DNA of 64,000 nucleotides. It comes from Bombyx mori (taxonomy: Eukaryota; Arthropoda; Insecta; Lepidoptera; Bombycidae). The notes below the pieces were generated by a model. It searched no databases. It worked only from the letters and a program-made list of their open reading frames with translations, and was not told the DNA's origin. The stretch's first letter is position 1, and each line of letters begins with the position of its first letter. This document shows, piece after piece, positions 22,873-36,064 of the stretch. Location of the stretch: contig NC_085116.1 in NCBI RefSeq assembly GCF_030269925.1, positions 11,532,001 through 11,596,000 of the forward strand, in the 5' to 3' direction. Made by a program: the position numbers and the translations under genes.

Positions 22873-24787
22873 TATAATTCTCTTTGAAAAAAAAATTAGT
22901 AAGCTCTGAAATTTATTGTTTTTGTTTTCTAAAAGTATTTAGAAGAAATTGTTTTTTCTATATCACTGCTTATAGTAAAATTTCTGAAAATAAATTTGTA
23001 TTTCTGTTTCACATTTATAAAATAGTAATATAAATAAAAATTTATATATACTCATATACCCATTTCATATTTTAATTTTATTCTTTTGCAGTTGTGTACA
23101 AAACACATGAGATTGAGTTTAGAATTAGTTCCTAATAATAAAACCGCAAATATTTTTGTAACAGTGAATATAAGAAAAGTTTCTAACTTATTTTATTTCG
23201 TGATAAATGGGATAAAGTTAAAAACTTTCGATTCTAACTTTTTTCATTTATTACGTCATGTTCAAAATGCTTATTTCAGTATAGCCCAAAAATGAAAGCA
23301 ATTCCCAAAATTGTCCTTGTTCGAAAAGTTTCAACTGTCACGGCATTCAAATTAATGTTCGTTCTATTTTGTTTTTCTCCGGGACATTTGATTCGCGATC
23401 TTCAAAATCATTATTCGCCTACATAAATATCGCATATAATCTAAACTGAAGACACCTTAAATTCCTTATTCTAAGCACATCAAGAAAATACGTAATCGGT
23501 TCACAGTCCAGTCGGACTCAAAATTTCATTAGCAGTTAGTCATAGTGGGATAAGGTTGTAAGTGCAAAATGCGAGCTACGTACTACGGTACTAAGTCGAC
23601 GCCACGCCGTGAACCGCCTCGAGCACGCCGACTCAGACACAATTAGCAGCCGACGACACTCTAAAATTTTAGCGAGGCGGTCCAATCTCATTATAGAACC
23701 GATCTTCCTTGTCGCTCTTAAAGCGTAATCACCATAAGTTAGCGAGCGCCTCAAGCGTGAGAGATGCGATTATAAAGTGTTCCGAAATATGAGCACAGCG
23801 AGCAATCTACGCGATGCACTGCCACGGGTAATGGCTTTTTAAAACTGCGACCGCGCTCTCCATAACGGCTTCCCCGAGATGCCATCAGTCTTCATTGCTT
23901 GTCGGCGCCTGCCACCGCCGTCGCCGAGATCTTAACTCCTCACGTCCCAGCATCTTTTGCACATTTTTCAAAATGCAATCGATGCTTTTTTTCAGCTAAT
24001 ATTTTAAGTGTCTTTTTATTTCGATAGTTTATTATTTTTTTAACTTAAATTTCTGAAACTAGATTGGCGACAATCAATATTAGTTGTGTGTGTATTGTAG
24101 TTAGTGGTTTGCTCAGACGTGCCCACTAAGCCACCCTTCCGAATCAGGGGCGTCATATATCAAATGGGATATTAACTCAATCGTCCTTAATCGCCGGGGC
24201 AAAACAAATACGTCGCTAATGAGAGAATGAACGGTCCAGCCACTGACCGGACCAGACCGACGCATGTGGTTCCCGAGTGTAAAACGGTCTTATTAGGTAA
24301 CGGGAATGCCCCCACGGGCAATAACCGTAAATCAAGGAGAACAAGCAGTGTAATTACCGCCGCCGAGCGGTCGCACGCGTTGCTCTAACTCATCCACTCA
24401 CTGTTTTTATTTTGTTGGCCAGCACGACCGCTCTATCGACTGCGAGCACTGGACTTACTACCCTTAAATCCGCCCCCGGAGAGGTTAATGTTCCATTGAA
24501 TCGCTTATACTTGCAATCAATTATAAACAGAACTCAGTTCACCTGAACGTTTACTTATGTTGGTCTATGTCGGTCCACACAACGATTGGGCATATTTAAT
24601 GACTATTTACAGTGTAAATATGATTGTTTAATTATAAGATTATTTAACAAAATCATTAGAAGTTCTATCGACGAAAAATTCGAGATTCCTCTGGTACGGG
24701 TTTATTTTTGTTTCAATCAATTGCCGTTTTGTTCAATTTAATCAAATTAATATTTGTTTCTCAATTCTCATTTTGTTTTCCTTCCAG
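22873..24787. other. Intron before the last coding exon
   Basis: The AT-rich first part is followed by CpG-rich unique stretches (23.54-23.95 and 24.1-24.4 kb) that could be regulatory. No exon seen. Confidence 0.4.
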
Positions 24788-24829
24788 GGACCCCTGATTC
24801 CGGCGGCTTTCACCAACGGATATCATTGA
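24788..24829 (+). CDS. Rbp6: Musashi/Rbp6 last coding exon: GPLIPAAFTNGYH-stop
   Basis: After a strong acceptor (TTTTGTTTTCCTTCCAG) the phase-0 exon encodes GPLIPAAFTNGYH and a TGA at 24827-24829. The AFTNGYH end is shared with vertebrate Musashi proteins, so this is the canonical stop. A GTGAGT donor follows at 24855, only 25 bases past the stop, which implies an intron in the 3' UTR. Possible downstream acceptors are ...ACTGGTTTAG (exon from 25591) and ...TTTTATTGCAG (exon from 25975). Confidence 0.92.
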   Translation, partial: GPLIPAAFTNGYH

Positions 24830-25438
24830 AAGTGTTATAGCACAAATATTTTACGTGAGTATTAACCTTTTTTTGCTGTGCGTTTCCACTCTATTAAAAT
24901 GTCGTTAGGCGGAAATGAATGTCAGCAGATACGCGTTCTACGCAAACGTTACTGTTACAATTTACACATTCTTTTTTAATCGGACCCATTTTTGTTTTTG
25001 TTATTCTTTTAACGTTATAATATATACATTTTTTTTTAAATTCTCCTACATATAAAAGAAATAAAATAACTTCACTGTTTTAAACTAAATTTATTTTATT
25101 AAAATGATTTATGACAAAAAGATTGTGTTTAATGATGCCTGTTCATCATTTCCTTTTTGAAACGTAATTTTCAATAGTAATTAAAAAAAATAGGGTTATG
25201 ATCATACCTAAAAATACACGAAAAGTGACAAGAATATACTCTTGTTCCAGAAAAGTCAGTTTTAATAGTTTGTTACTGATTGAAGCGGTGACGTCATTTT
25301 CAAACTATGCAGTACATTACTCTCCATTAAGCTTGAAATTAAAATGCGTAAAGCTTCCCTTTTTCTATTTATTATCTCAGCAATTTTCTTTAATCGCGTT
25401 TTTTGACTCAATTAAAAACAGTCGATTTGACAATTACA

Positions 25439-25560
25439 TTTTTTTATTTGCCTTTGTAGGCATAAGAGCATACGGCCCACCTGATGGTCAGTCACCTGAT
25501 GGTTATTGTCACTCATAGACGTCAACAAGCCAAGCCAAGTGGAGCCAAGCCGCTGCCTAC
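25439..25560 (-). repeat. LINE 3' tail (GTAGGCAGCGGCTTGG family)
   Basis: Minus-strand copy of the tail also seen at 2730, 55.2 and 59.3 kb. It contains an internal duplicated CACCTGATGGTCAGT/CACCTGATGGTTATT. Very short, A tail at the left. Confidence 0.75.
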
Positions 25561-28500
25561 CACATATTATTAAAATATTTACTGGTTTAGGTGGCGAGCG
25601 GTGTGGTGGCGCATAGCGTCCCCTTAAATGTGCCGCCCTCTTAGCGCCCTCCGCCCGCCGCCAGCGCCTCTCCTCCAGCCAGCGCGACGACTCCGAAGTT
25701 CCTCGCTCCTGCGCGGCCGCAACACATCCCACCCTACTCCCCTCGTCCTCACGTCCCTCCCCATCCCCACACCCGGTCGAAAAGACCCCGTCTATTGTAA
25801 ATAACTTTTTGTCGTGTGAACGAAAAATAGTCTATCGATTGAACAGGTATTTTTTCAAATTTTTCTCGCTTTCGTCTGTACCGTAGATGTGTTGTCAAAA
25901 TAATAATCAATTTATATTACAAAAAAAAAATACATTTCATAATTATAATGTGCATGTAGACGATTTTATTGCAGGGAGGTATATCTTTAATATTTTATAA
26001 TTCATAGTTAAATTACAGTTAATGTAATCAGTCCTCTGCGCAGGACTTTAGATAAGTCAATCTGTTAAGAACGTTCTCGCGTCCAGCGAAAAGCGCGTCT
26101 GCATAGTAGGGTTTTCAATAGTTCGCTTTGATGAGATGTTGTAAAGTCCGGCGTTAGGAGGCATCGAGATGTGATCGTGTTCGCAAGCAGCTTGTCCCTG
26201 TTCCATTCCGTGGGCTCCGCGAGCTGGTGGACAAAAGGTCGCGCGACTCTAGCGCGACTCTCGCACGACTCTCGCACAACTGCGACGCGACGGCTGGACA
26301 CCGGAGACAGTAACGCGGCGCACAAAAACTGCGCCTCCTCGCTCGTCCACCGACACATATTTTATTCTATCTATTTTTAATATTAACGTCAAATATTAAC
26401 GTAATTATAATAAGATGTACTATCGCATATTTTATCTATAAATGTAATTATTTTCTTCTAATTCGAATTGTATGATATCACTACTTTGAACAGCTGTTCT
26501 TTTTCTGTAGCGAGTTTCTCGATTACTTCATTAAGACTATGTTAGTATGGCGTATATACAACTTTCTTATATTATGTATTACGATATTATAAATTTTATC
26601 CTAAGGATATTGATGATTCATGATAACATTTGTCGAGCTAAGTCGATACATTTCTGAATATCTCTCATGATCTAAGATAAAAATTCATTTCAATCCTGTA
26701 CCTTTGAACGTAGGTATTGTAATTATAATTCATTGCAGTTTTTGTGTATTAAATAAATAAGTATTTCATTGTTTCTTACGATTGTATTAACCGTATATAT
26801 AAGAACACTGTTAAAAAACCAGGCTCCGGTTGTATCACGGAGTCGCACCGTACTTAGTCGTATTCAAATTTTTAATAAAAAAATAAACTTTCGTAAATCG
26901 TACATTCGCAATAAACCCACACACACTACACAACAAAATTTCAATATTTTAAAGACAGGGATAACAAAAGAATCAGCCAAAGGCGCAGGTTTGAGGTAAT
27001 AGAATAAAATATGAAGTCAATTCGTTAATCATATTCGTTAGGTACTGGATACAATTAAATCGATCACTTTATCTAGTATGCAGCAGTCGCAGAGTAAGGC
27101 GGCGTGGAGTCGGCTACAGACTTATAACGCGACGACTGCGTTCCGCTGACTGCTGATATAATCTGACCGCGTATCGCTAGCCGCTAGCATTACAACATGC
27201 ACTAAGTGGCATTCATTCATTATTTACTATTATTACTCATTACCTACATCAATTAAACATTAATATTATTAATCTAGTTATTAAATTTTAGGTATTAATA
27301 ATAAAACAATCTTTTAAATGCTATTATTAAATACGTTATTAATATAAATGTTCCCTGTTTAAAATTAATAAATAATAAAAAAAAAAATTACATTGAAAAC
27401 GGTACGAGAGGAATCAATATTCTTTTCAAAGATTAATTCATTACGATGTCTCGTGCGTAGTTAATTGAATAATGGAGTGGTAGGGGGAGTGTGCGGCAAA
27501 CTCGCGTCTACAGTCCGATCGAGACGTGGCCGACCCACCGCACTACGAGTATAAGCGACCGCGGTTATGTTGTTATGAACCTTAGCTAGGAAATTGATAA
27601 TGAAATCGAAAGGTGTGCGTCTATAGGACGGTCGGGATATCGATATCATACCTAAACAAATTAACGTAATTATTTGTTTTTATATTTACGGTGTTATAGG
27701 TATTTAAGACGTTTTTTTTTTTCTTTCTTAGAATATTTAATTATTACGATGAGACATTATAACTTTTAGGCCCGGACCGAAGGCGACGGTCGCGTTCGCT
27801 TCACGCCGCCATCGGTCGTCTCATTCTCTTTCACATCCTCACTATAATTATATTTTCTTACCGACCTTTTTAATGTAGGAGAAGCGCACACGGCTGCTTG
27901 TCCCCGCGCTAGTACGATAACAAACATTCATTATAGTGAAAGAGGTTCGTACTACCGTTCGTGAGAAGCCATCGGTTCGCCGCGATTGCATCGAGACGAG
28001 ACATGATGAAAATTTATTGTATATAAATAGGTAGCCGCATGTGTAAAAAAAAGAATAATAGGTAGGCGCCACCCCTGTGAGGGTTATTTTTCGCGACCGA
28101 ATACGCCGCGGATCATGCTAGGGCCGTAATACGCATGGCGCCGTATAAAATCAAGAACACGTTTCGGCGGCGTCCGTACACTATGTTTAACGACCAATCG
28201 AAAGCAATAATAGCTTATTTTGACATATCTTTGACGTAAACAATAATTACTCAAATTTTAAGTAATAATAATGATATTATATTATTGTAATAATTAGTAA
28301 ATCACGAGTCAGTGTTCGATGCAAAATTACTGTTTATTTTATTTTATATATATTTACGTGTTAAGGACGTTAAAAATAGTGTACAATGAAAAATGTAAGT
28401 AGTTTGGCGCAACGCTTAGATACTCGTACCATCTGGTCGATATTAGATTCATTGGAGCTGCAATCAGGATTAGCTTGACGGACGTTTAGTTTCATTGTTG

Positions 28501-29958
28501 TTGTTATTGTTTGTTGAAACGGATTGTGAGGTTGTTTTGTTAGAATAACCCTTAGAGCTTCTTAAATACGGTTCATATTAAGAAACCACTTATTGAGTTA
28601 AAAACCTATAAACATTTTTTACGTGTGCGCAAAATTAACATCAGAAATTGAGTAAATTGAATTATACATTAAAACATAAACGTGACAAATAAAAATCAAC
28701 CGAAAGTTAAAGTTGGTAATGATTTGAAATTAATCCCATATTCCATTGTAACAAACAAATTTACAAGCGTCATTTTGGTTTCCTAATTATCGTGAGCAAT
28801 ATTATATAAGTGTGTCGTTAGTGTGGACCGCAGTTTAGAAGCCAGACCGCCGATAAGCAGTGCGGAGCGGCCGAGGCTCGATGCCAACAGCCACCGCGAC
28901 TCGCTTCTGTTCTCGCTTGTTCCTATACGCGCTAGTTCACTTCTATCATTTTAGTTGTCTTCTCTATCACACAATAAAGACTACGTAACAAATAAGCGAG
29001 ATCTCAAATTATAATTTAAATTCGTTATGTGATCCTAGTATTGCGACTTTACGTATGTATTGTAAATTTAAAAGATAATTTTATTATTATATTTTGTACG
29101 ATGATGACGTTCTACATTATTTTAAACACGATCTACTATTATTGATATTAATGATAATAATTAATTTTAATCTAATAACGTGACAGACTGGTGAAGTTGG
29201 TAGAGTCGCCGCAGCGGCCATAGAACGGTAGCTTTGCATATACGGCGATGGCCAAGTGAACATTTCAAGGACCAAAGGTATAGATAGTCGCGTAGAACCG
29301 GACGCGCATTGGCTCCGCACGAACAGACCGGCCGATCGGTAGTCAGCATGAGAGCGTGTCTACTAGAGCCGAGATAATCGTTGGCTCCGACACCCTGTCC
29401 CGCCCCGCGCAACGCCGCCCGCTTGCTTTCAATCTCGCGGTTACTTCTCGATTGCGTGCTTCGCGTGCTGACTGATTTTCTATAGCAATAATAAAAAAAA
29501 AATCAATTACCTAAGATTTTACATTAAAAGTAAATTTGGATTTATATACGTTCGAATTTCGTGTCATGTACATTTAAGTATTAGAGAATGGAGGTAAATG
29601 ATTAGGCGAACGGCCCGCGACGCGTGCGAACGCCGCGTCGACGCGATAATTTCGTCATTTCTTCGTGTATAATATGTTACATGAATCTGTATACAATATG
29701 GATATAAATCGTAATAATGAATAAAATTAGTTTTTACGGCATCTCTTTATTAAATAATGATAATATCAAAATGTTTTGTAAAAGCGGTGGGTACGTCCGC
29801 CGCCCCGATTTCGTGCACCAATGCACTTTCTTATTGGAATATTACATTATATAACATACATTATACTATGAGATATATAATCATACAGCCTCTCGGGGCG
29901 CGCGTGTATGGCGATGCATGTATACCTACACATTGTGCAATGTACATATACCTATTAT

Positions 29959-29964
29959 AATAAA
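29959..29964 (+). terminator. Candidate distal poly(A) signal
   Basis: AATAAA with a GT-rich downstream element at about 29989-30005. It sits at the boundary where unique CpG-containing sequence gives way to plain AT-rich and repeat-bearing DNA. Confidence 0.35.
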
Positions 29965-30992
29965 ATGATTTAAGACAAGGTTCACATCGTGCCGTGTGTA
30001 TGTGGTAATAAATATAATATGGACATTGTTCAAACAATAACCGGTTGTTTTATTTATTCTCAACTCCCCCTTAAATTAAATGTGAACGCATTTTTTTAAT
30101 GTCTGTTACATATATATTTCAATTTAAGTTTTGTTTCCAAAATGACATAAATGAAAATTTTACTTCCTCAGACTAAATTAAAAACTTGTGTTCGCTTTTA
30201 ATATCGACCCTTACACAAATATAATAAAAAAATACAAACCTAACTAATAGATAAATTTGAAAAAATATAGATCTTTCGAAACAAAATTAAGGTAATAAAG
30301 TAAACTATCATTAATTAAGAAAGAATTCATAGTAGAATCAAACTGTTTAAGCAAATGCAAAGTGTATGCCTACTAAGAATAACAACTAATAAGCTATAGC
30401 TTAATATACTAAAACTACAATAATAATAACATACTCTGAGATAGATGTGACGAAATTTTGAAAAACCGAATTACAAATTGATAAAACATTAAATATTTTT
30501 ATAAGGTAGATATATAATTTATGTCACATATTTTAAAAAGAATAAAAAAATCATATATCAAGTGCTTATCGCTGTCCATGGACATCGGCAAAGGTCTTAT
30601 TGCAAACCTATTTGATAGCGCTCGTTTTATGACCTTTCAAACGATCACCCAAAAGTAATCTATAATAGATATAAATTTACAGTACCGATATTATATTATG
30701 TACAAACCGATAATTCTAATCTAAACTTTAAAGAATTCGTTACTATCAGTCTACGTGCTCTAATGAGCTAGGAACAAAAATCTCATAGGCCCGAATTGAA
30801 ATTCAGTTTGAAGGCATGCGCTTCCATTACGGAAAGCAATTTCATTCATTGGCCCGACCCGCTAGCCTTTATTCCGGGCCGCCGGTCGACCCGTTAGTGA
30901 AAGTCACCTTTACCTGCAAGAACTTTTTATACATTACGTGACTCTATTGAGAGAAAGGGACAATTTACCTCTTCCAGCAAAACAGCCCGATC

Positions 30993-31275
30993 TTTTTTTT
31001 TAATGCTTTAATGGTTGGACGAGCACACAGCCCAACTGGTGTTAAGTGGTTACTGAAGCCCATATACATCCACAATGTAAATACGCCACCCACCTTGAAA
31101 TATAAGTTCTAAGGTCTCAAGTATAGTTACAACGGCTGCCTCCACCCTTCAAACCGAAACGCATTACTGCTTCACGGCAGAAATAGGCAGGGTGGTGGCA
31201 CCCACCCGCGCGGACTCACAAGAGGTCCTACCACCAGTAATTACGCAAATTATAATTTTACGGGTTTCATTTTTC
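30993..31275 (-). repeat. Bm1 SINE
   Basis: Minus-strand copy from the T-rich tail to CAGTAATTACGCAAATTATA and on into the segment before the tRNA head, which itself is absent. Confidence 0.9.
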
Positions 31276-31912
31276 TGAAAAAATGGTATTCGGATCTGTA
31301 GGCATTCTGGTGTCATACAAATTTTGCTCTGTGAAACTGAAGTGGCACGAAGTCGTTTGTCAGAGGATTGTGTACCAGCAATTATTTCGAGTGCGTGCGT
31401 TTCCGAGCGGTCGAGTACTCCGGAGTGTGTTGACTAAATTGGAAAGTAAGTACACATACTGGAAGCGTCAGTATCGGATTTATTAAAAATGATACTAGGC
31501 TTGATCCGACGAGCAAAATTCAGATTTTGAAACACTAAAAACTGAGAGGCATAGAAAAATGGCTCGTTAAAAATCGAGACGACAAAACTTATAGACATTT
31601 CTAAGATGTACTACATCCTACGATACTAGATTTCGGCTTAAATTTACATCTGAACAATGATGATTTCATAACAATCACAAGAATAAAGAACCAAGAACAG
31701 AGGACTGGTAATGAAAGTAACAAATACTTGCACCCTAAATGAGACCTTACTTTATTTAATTTAAAATAGAATATTCTTTGTAGTTATTTTAACATTGAAA
31801 TACAATAAGAATTCGTTTGAAGACTAGACACAACTTCGAAAAACAATTTTCCTAGATACGTTCGTGTATTCGAACTCTCCACGTATTTCTGTTCTCAGCC
31901 CTCGTAGGGATC

Positions 31913-32110
31913 TACTGGTGGTAGTGCCGATTGTAGACTCGCATAGATGCCACAGCCCTTCCTCATTATATCCTTAAGTTGTCATGCGTTCTGGCTTCAA
32001 AGGTCAACAGCCTCCAGATGTACTATATACGTAATTGAGCTTTGAGCTTATGTCTCAAGGTTGATGGTGGCATTATATTGCGAAATTTATAAAATCTGAG
32101 AACTACTAAT
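31913..32110 (+). repeat. Decayed Bm1 SINE
   Basis: CTACTGGTGGTAGTGCC ... ATGCGTTCTGGCTTCAAAGG ... TATGTCTCAAGGTTGATGG follows the Bm1 order with many substitutions. An old copy. Confidence 0.6.
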
Positions 32111-34782
32111 ACATAACTAATCCCTTCTCCAAACTAATCAAAAGTATATATTCTTAAGCAAACAAATACTGAGTCTTCCCAGCGCATTGCGACTCTTCCC
32201 ATCCATCCACTACAATGAGTTTTTTCAGGATCTCAGTATCTTTTCGTCTATATATACTTTAGAATTATATTATTTTAATTAAAAGAGAATCGTTTTTCAT
32301 AACTGTAATGTACCTATCAATATAGGTGACAAATGTGATGAAAAAAATGTGATGTAAATTCCGATTCTCAATTTCTATCAAACTAAATTAACTTAGATAA
32401 AATTTAAATTGACAATGTTATTTATTGTTATATATTGACAAAATGTTATATATTGACAAAAAATGAATTTCGTCTAAAAGAAATAAAATATGTCGGAGAA
32501 GCCACACTTATTAACACCATCGTGAAACATCGTAGCGGCGAATAGGGCGATCGAGCTAAGAGAAATATTGAGTACACCAAACACGTTTGTTGTCTTAGAA
32601 CAATTTAGAAATCTTCTCTTAACGTTAGCAAACGGAAACGAATGACAGTTCTTAGGGCGGAGGCACCGGTCTTCAAGAAGGCCGGTTGGTAAGTGTGATG
32701 GCGTCTACGCGCCTCCATAGGCTGGACCTTGTCGTAGGACAAAGTTAGCCGAGTTCCGACGATACCGCAATCGTGCTACCATCTCTCGGGAATCGTGCTG
32801 CGTTTCATTTAGCTACCAAACAGTGGCCGTCTCCTATAAATATAATTTATTTAACGGCAACTATGATTCGGACCCTTCAAACTATTGTCTCAAGATAAAC
32901 GAAACATGACGTTATTAACTATGGCCTCCAGAAACCAGTTCAAAAACCTCTACGGGTTTTTTTTATTTATTCTATAGACGAGTGAAGCCGAGAATCCTCT
33001 TGCTCTTAAGTAGTTACAAAATACCATAAACATCACACAGTGAACACCAACACCTACTTTAAGACAAGTATATTTGCCATAGGCTAGCGGCAGAAATAGG
33101 CAGAGTGGTGCCGTGCCCTACTACGTGTTAAATATCCCTTAATACTAATAAAGTCATTATATGGTCAATAAACCTAATGGGAAATTTAAGCTTTTTTTTC
33201 ATTATGTCACTAAAACCTCACGGACTACTGTAATTCAGAATTTTGTACAGCGCTATCAATGAGTACGGTAGACACAATTCGTTGACAAATCGAAATAGCT
33301 CTCAGCGCAATATCCCCACGAGAAAATTGAAAAATAATTTTATTAATAAAATAACCTAAAACTCATTCGTGCTTTAATTTCCTGAACGCCTAGGTATCTA
33401 AATTGTGTATCTAACGTCCCAGCACGTCGATTCCATTGAAAACTCGATTGCGCGGTCCATACCACAGACGATTTTATCAATTTCATTCATGATCTGTTCT
33501 CGTTCAATAAAGTAATCTGATTTCGCGGGTACAGGTCTGCACTCAGGGCTATTTGGGGACGAACGATCTTTGTCCTATTATACTATGTTTGTTTGCTCAA
33601 TGGATGCGATTGAAATTATATTTACTTGTCATGAAAGCGACTTATTAACTCACAACACAGTAATACATCCAGCTACAGTAGAGAACGTGTGTCTGTTTTG
33701 AAATTAATAATAATACTGTTGTGAAAAAAATATTTTTTAAATATCTTCCTGGTTACATATTAATAATTATTTGATATTAAAATAAAAAATAAAATATATA
33801 GTTTAAAAAAAAGATTAATGGTGCAAGAATAGAACGGCTTTAACAGCTTGTATTAAAACTGCTTTCTTAGGAAACAATCTATGCTCTAGCAAAAATTCTA
33901 CAAATCAGGTACAAACAAACAGAAGGAACTACGAAACAGGGAAGAGGAGGTCAACTGTCTTCGCATTCAATTAAATATAACCCAAAAAGGAAACTAAATG
34001 TGTCCTGCACACCAATAGACCCGATAGACACGACTTTGTGATCCAGCTCTTACAACATTTTTTTTTGTACGATTTCTGATTCGGGTAAAAACTATATCTC
34101 CCTACTCTCTCCAATAAATGACAGTAATAAAATAAAAATAATATATACATATTTATATTTATATTACATGCTTAATACCCAAAACTTGATACTCAGCTAG
34201 CCGTGATTAAACTCATTTCAAAAGACTTAACACAAAATACTTTAATTTATTAATTACATTAAAAAATCAACAGTTCACGTGATTTCTTTTAAGAGAATCT
34301 CTCTAGCGTGACCTACCACTAATATAGTAGACTCAGAACTCGTTACGGAAATTAAGCTAAAGTGCACCTACCAACTTGGCACTGATGCAGACTTGGAAGC
34401 GATTGTTGACAAGTCGAAAATAAATTAATGGCACGCAATTAAAGAATCCTGCTTCTTCTGGAATCTAATGTAGATAGTATGAACACACAAAGCCCGTAAA
34501 AATACCAGTGTCCCAAAAAGCTGATAAGAAGTTCAAATTCTACAGCAGACACAAAGTTTTCTAAATCGTCTTTATAGAATAGGGCGTGCAGTGAGCCGTA
34601 TTTATAGATAGCACCATCTTATTTCCATCGCGACGAAGTTACACATTTCAGCTTGAAGAACGATAGGCTAGGCAAATATTAACCGGATGAAAACTAACAT
34701 CTATAAAGGCAACAAAAAAAAAAAATATAACTTGCTCTAAGCGTCCTTAAATTATTAGACGTATGTAAGTACATTAAATCCC

Positions 34783-34968
34783 TTTTTTTCCGGGCCTGGA
34801 GCCGAACCTCCTACGAGGTATGTGGGACTTGACGATCTGCAAGGTATTGAGAGCAGACCGAAAGCTCAAGGAATTTTAGGGCGCTACCACACTAAACTAC
34901 TCCCATGCACTCTTACACCCGATGTCCGATCTCCGTCCGGGGTCAGAACCCGGTCAGAGTAGGGGGAC
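34783..34968 (-). mobile_element. Very short R1-clade LINE copy (3' UTR only)
   Basis: It matches the 3' UTR of the 8.8-11.4 kb element: CCGAACCTCCTACGAGG, GAGCAGACCG, TGCACTCTTACACCCGA. It has a short T run at 34783-34789 and an 8-bp direct repeat CATTAAAT at 34772-34779 and 34969-34976. An extreme 5' truncation, under 200 bp. Confidence 0.8.
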
Positions 34969-35820
34969 CATTAAATGCCCTAATGTAACAGTCAAACAGG
35001 TTTTATTGGAAATAAATATGGGTTTAATTAAATTTGTAAGTTTTGTAAAAAATTGTAAAACTGTAAGTGTAGTACGCAAAATAAACTAACGAGCCACTAA
35101 ATTAGCATTCGATTCTCGTAATGACAGCTGGATTTGCTGCACCAGCAGAACCTGTGGGACCTGCTGGACTCACCCAAGTGCACTACTAAAGCCCTGTAAA
35201 AACGTTTTTTTTTTAATTTGCAGTCTGCACCAATTTCGAAATTTTTCTCTAAATTAAAATCCACAACGAGATACGAATTTTAATTGTATTACGTACCTGT
35301 GAGAATCGTATTGTCGGTCCGTCTGTATTAAACGAATCTACCCTGCATTTGGCAGTCGAAATAATCTTCACACTCCAATGAGCGGACCGGATAATTAAAG
35401 CGATTGGTTCGACGACATAAGTTGGCAATTACCGTTCAACATGTATGAACGCTTAAGGTATGAAGGGTTATTATCAGCTGAACAGGACTTAATTGAAATG
35501 TTCTACGTGATGGTAGTGAACAACAGGATTATGTTTGAGTGATCTGTATATCTATCACGTTACTGAATAGTTTAGGTCGTTTTCGTGATGCAGCAATTAC
35601 TACCAGAATAACAACTGCATAAATTTTATTGAATTCATAAAAATGTTCAGTATCTTCGTTTTCCTCCAAACATGTAGGTACAGGTTTTTAATAACAACAC
35701 TACGTGATATTTTACTTATTTATTTCTGGCTTAATGCAATTGCGCTTAAAGAATATGATAAAGATTTTTAAGTACTAATAACTCAAGTTCTCTAAATCAA
35801 TGAATAAGAGTTTTTTTATA

Positions 35821-36064
35821 TTTTTTTTCGCTTAAGTGGGTAAACGAGCTCACAGCCCACCTGATGTTAAGTGGTTACTGGATACCATACACATATATAA
35901 CGTAAATGCGCCACTCACCTTGAGATATAAGTTTTAAGGTCTGAAGTATAGTTACAACGGCTGCCCCACCTTTCAAATCGAAACGCATTATTGCTTCACG
36001 GCAGAAATAGGCAGGATGGTGGTACCTACCCGTTTGGACTCACAAGAGGTCCTACCACCAGTAA
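35821..36064 (-). repeat. Bm1 SINE
   Basis: Minus-strand Bm1 from the T-rich tail to GGTCCTACCACCAGTAA. The head is absent. Moderately diverged. Confidence 0.88.

Larger units (their letters stand above)
24830..30012 (+). other. Putative 3' UTR and 3' end region of the Musashi gene
   Basis: After the stop, a short UTR segment ends at the donor 24855. Apart from one LINE tail (25439-25560), the region to about 30.0 kb has no recognisable repeat, in contrast to DNA on either side. AT-rich sequence alternates with short CpG-rich islets (25.6-25.8, 26.2-26.35, 27.1, 27.5, 27.8-28.1, 28.85, 29.2-29.45 and 29.6 kb) that lack convincing coding frames. A TGTAAATA (Pumilio-type) motif occurs near 25.80 kb. 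AATAAA at 29959-29964 is followed by a GT-rich stretch (GTGCCGTGTGTATGTGG), and a second AATAAA lies at 30007-30012. A long multi-exon 3' UTR ending near 29.98 kb is plausible but unproven. Confidence 0.35.
30040..34771. other. Intergenic or intronic, few features
   Basis: AT-rich with Bm1 copies at 30993 and 31913. Further faint Bm1-like words occur at 32.87-33.11 kb. No gene seen. Confidence 0.4.

Noticed and set aside
27070..27160. Possible hairpin (CAGCAGTC ... GACTGCTG) resembling a microRNA precursor.
   Set aside because: Only eight base pairs match well before the arms diverge.
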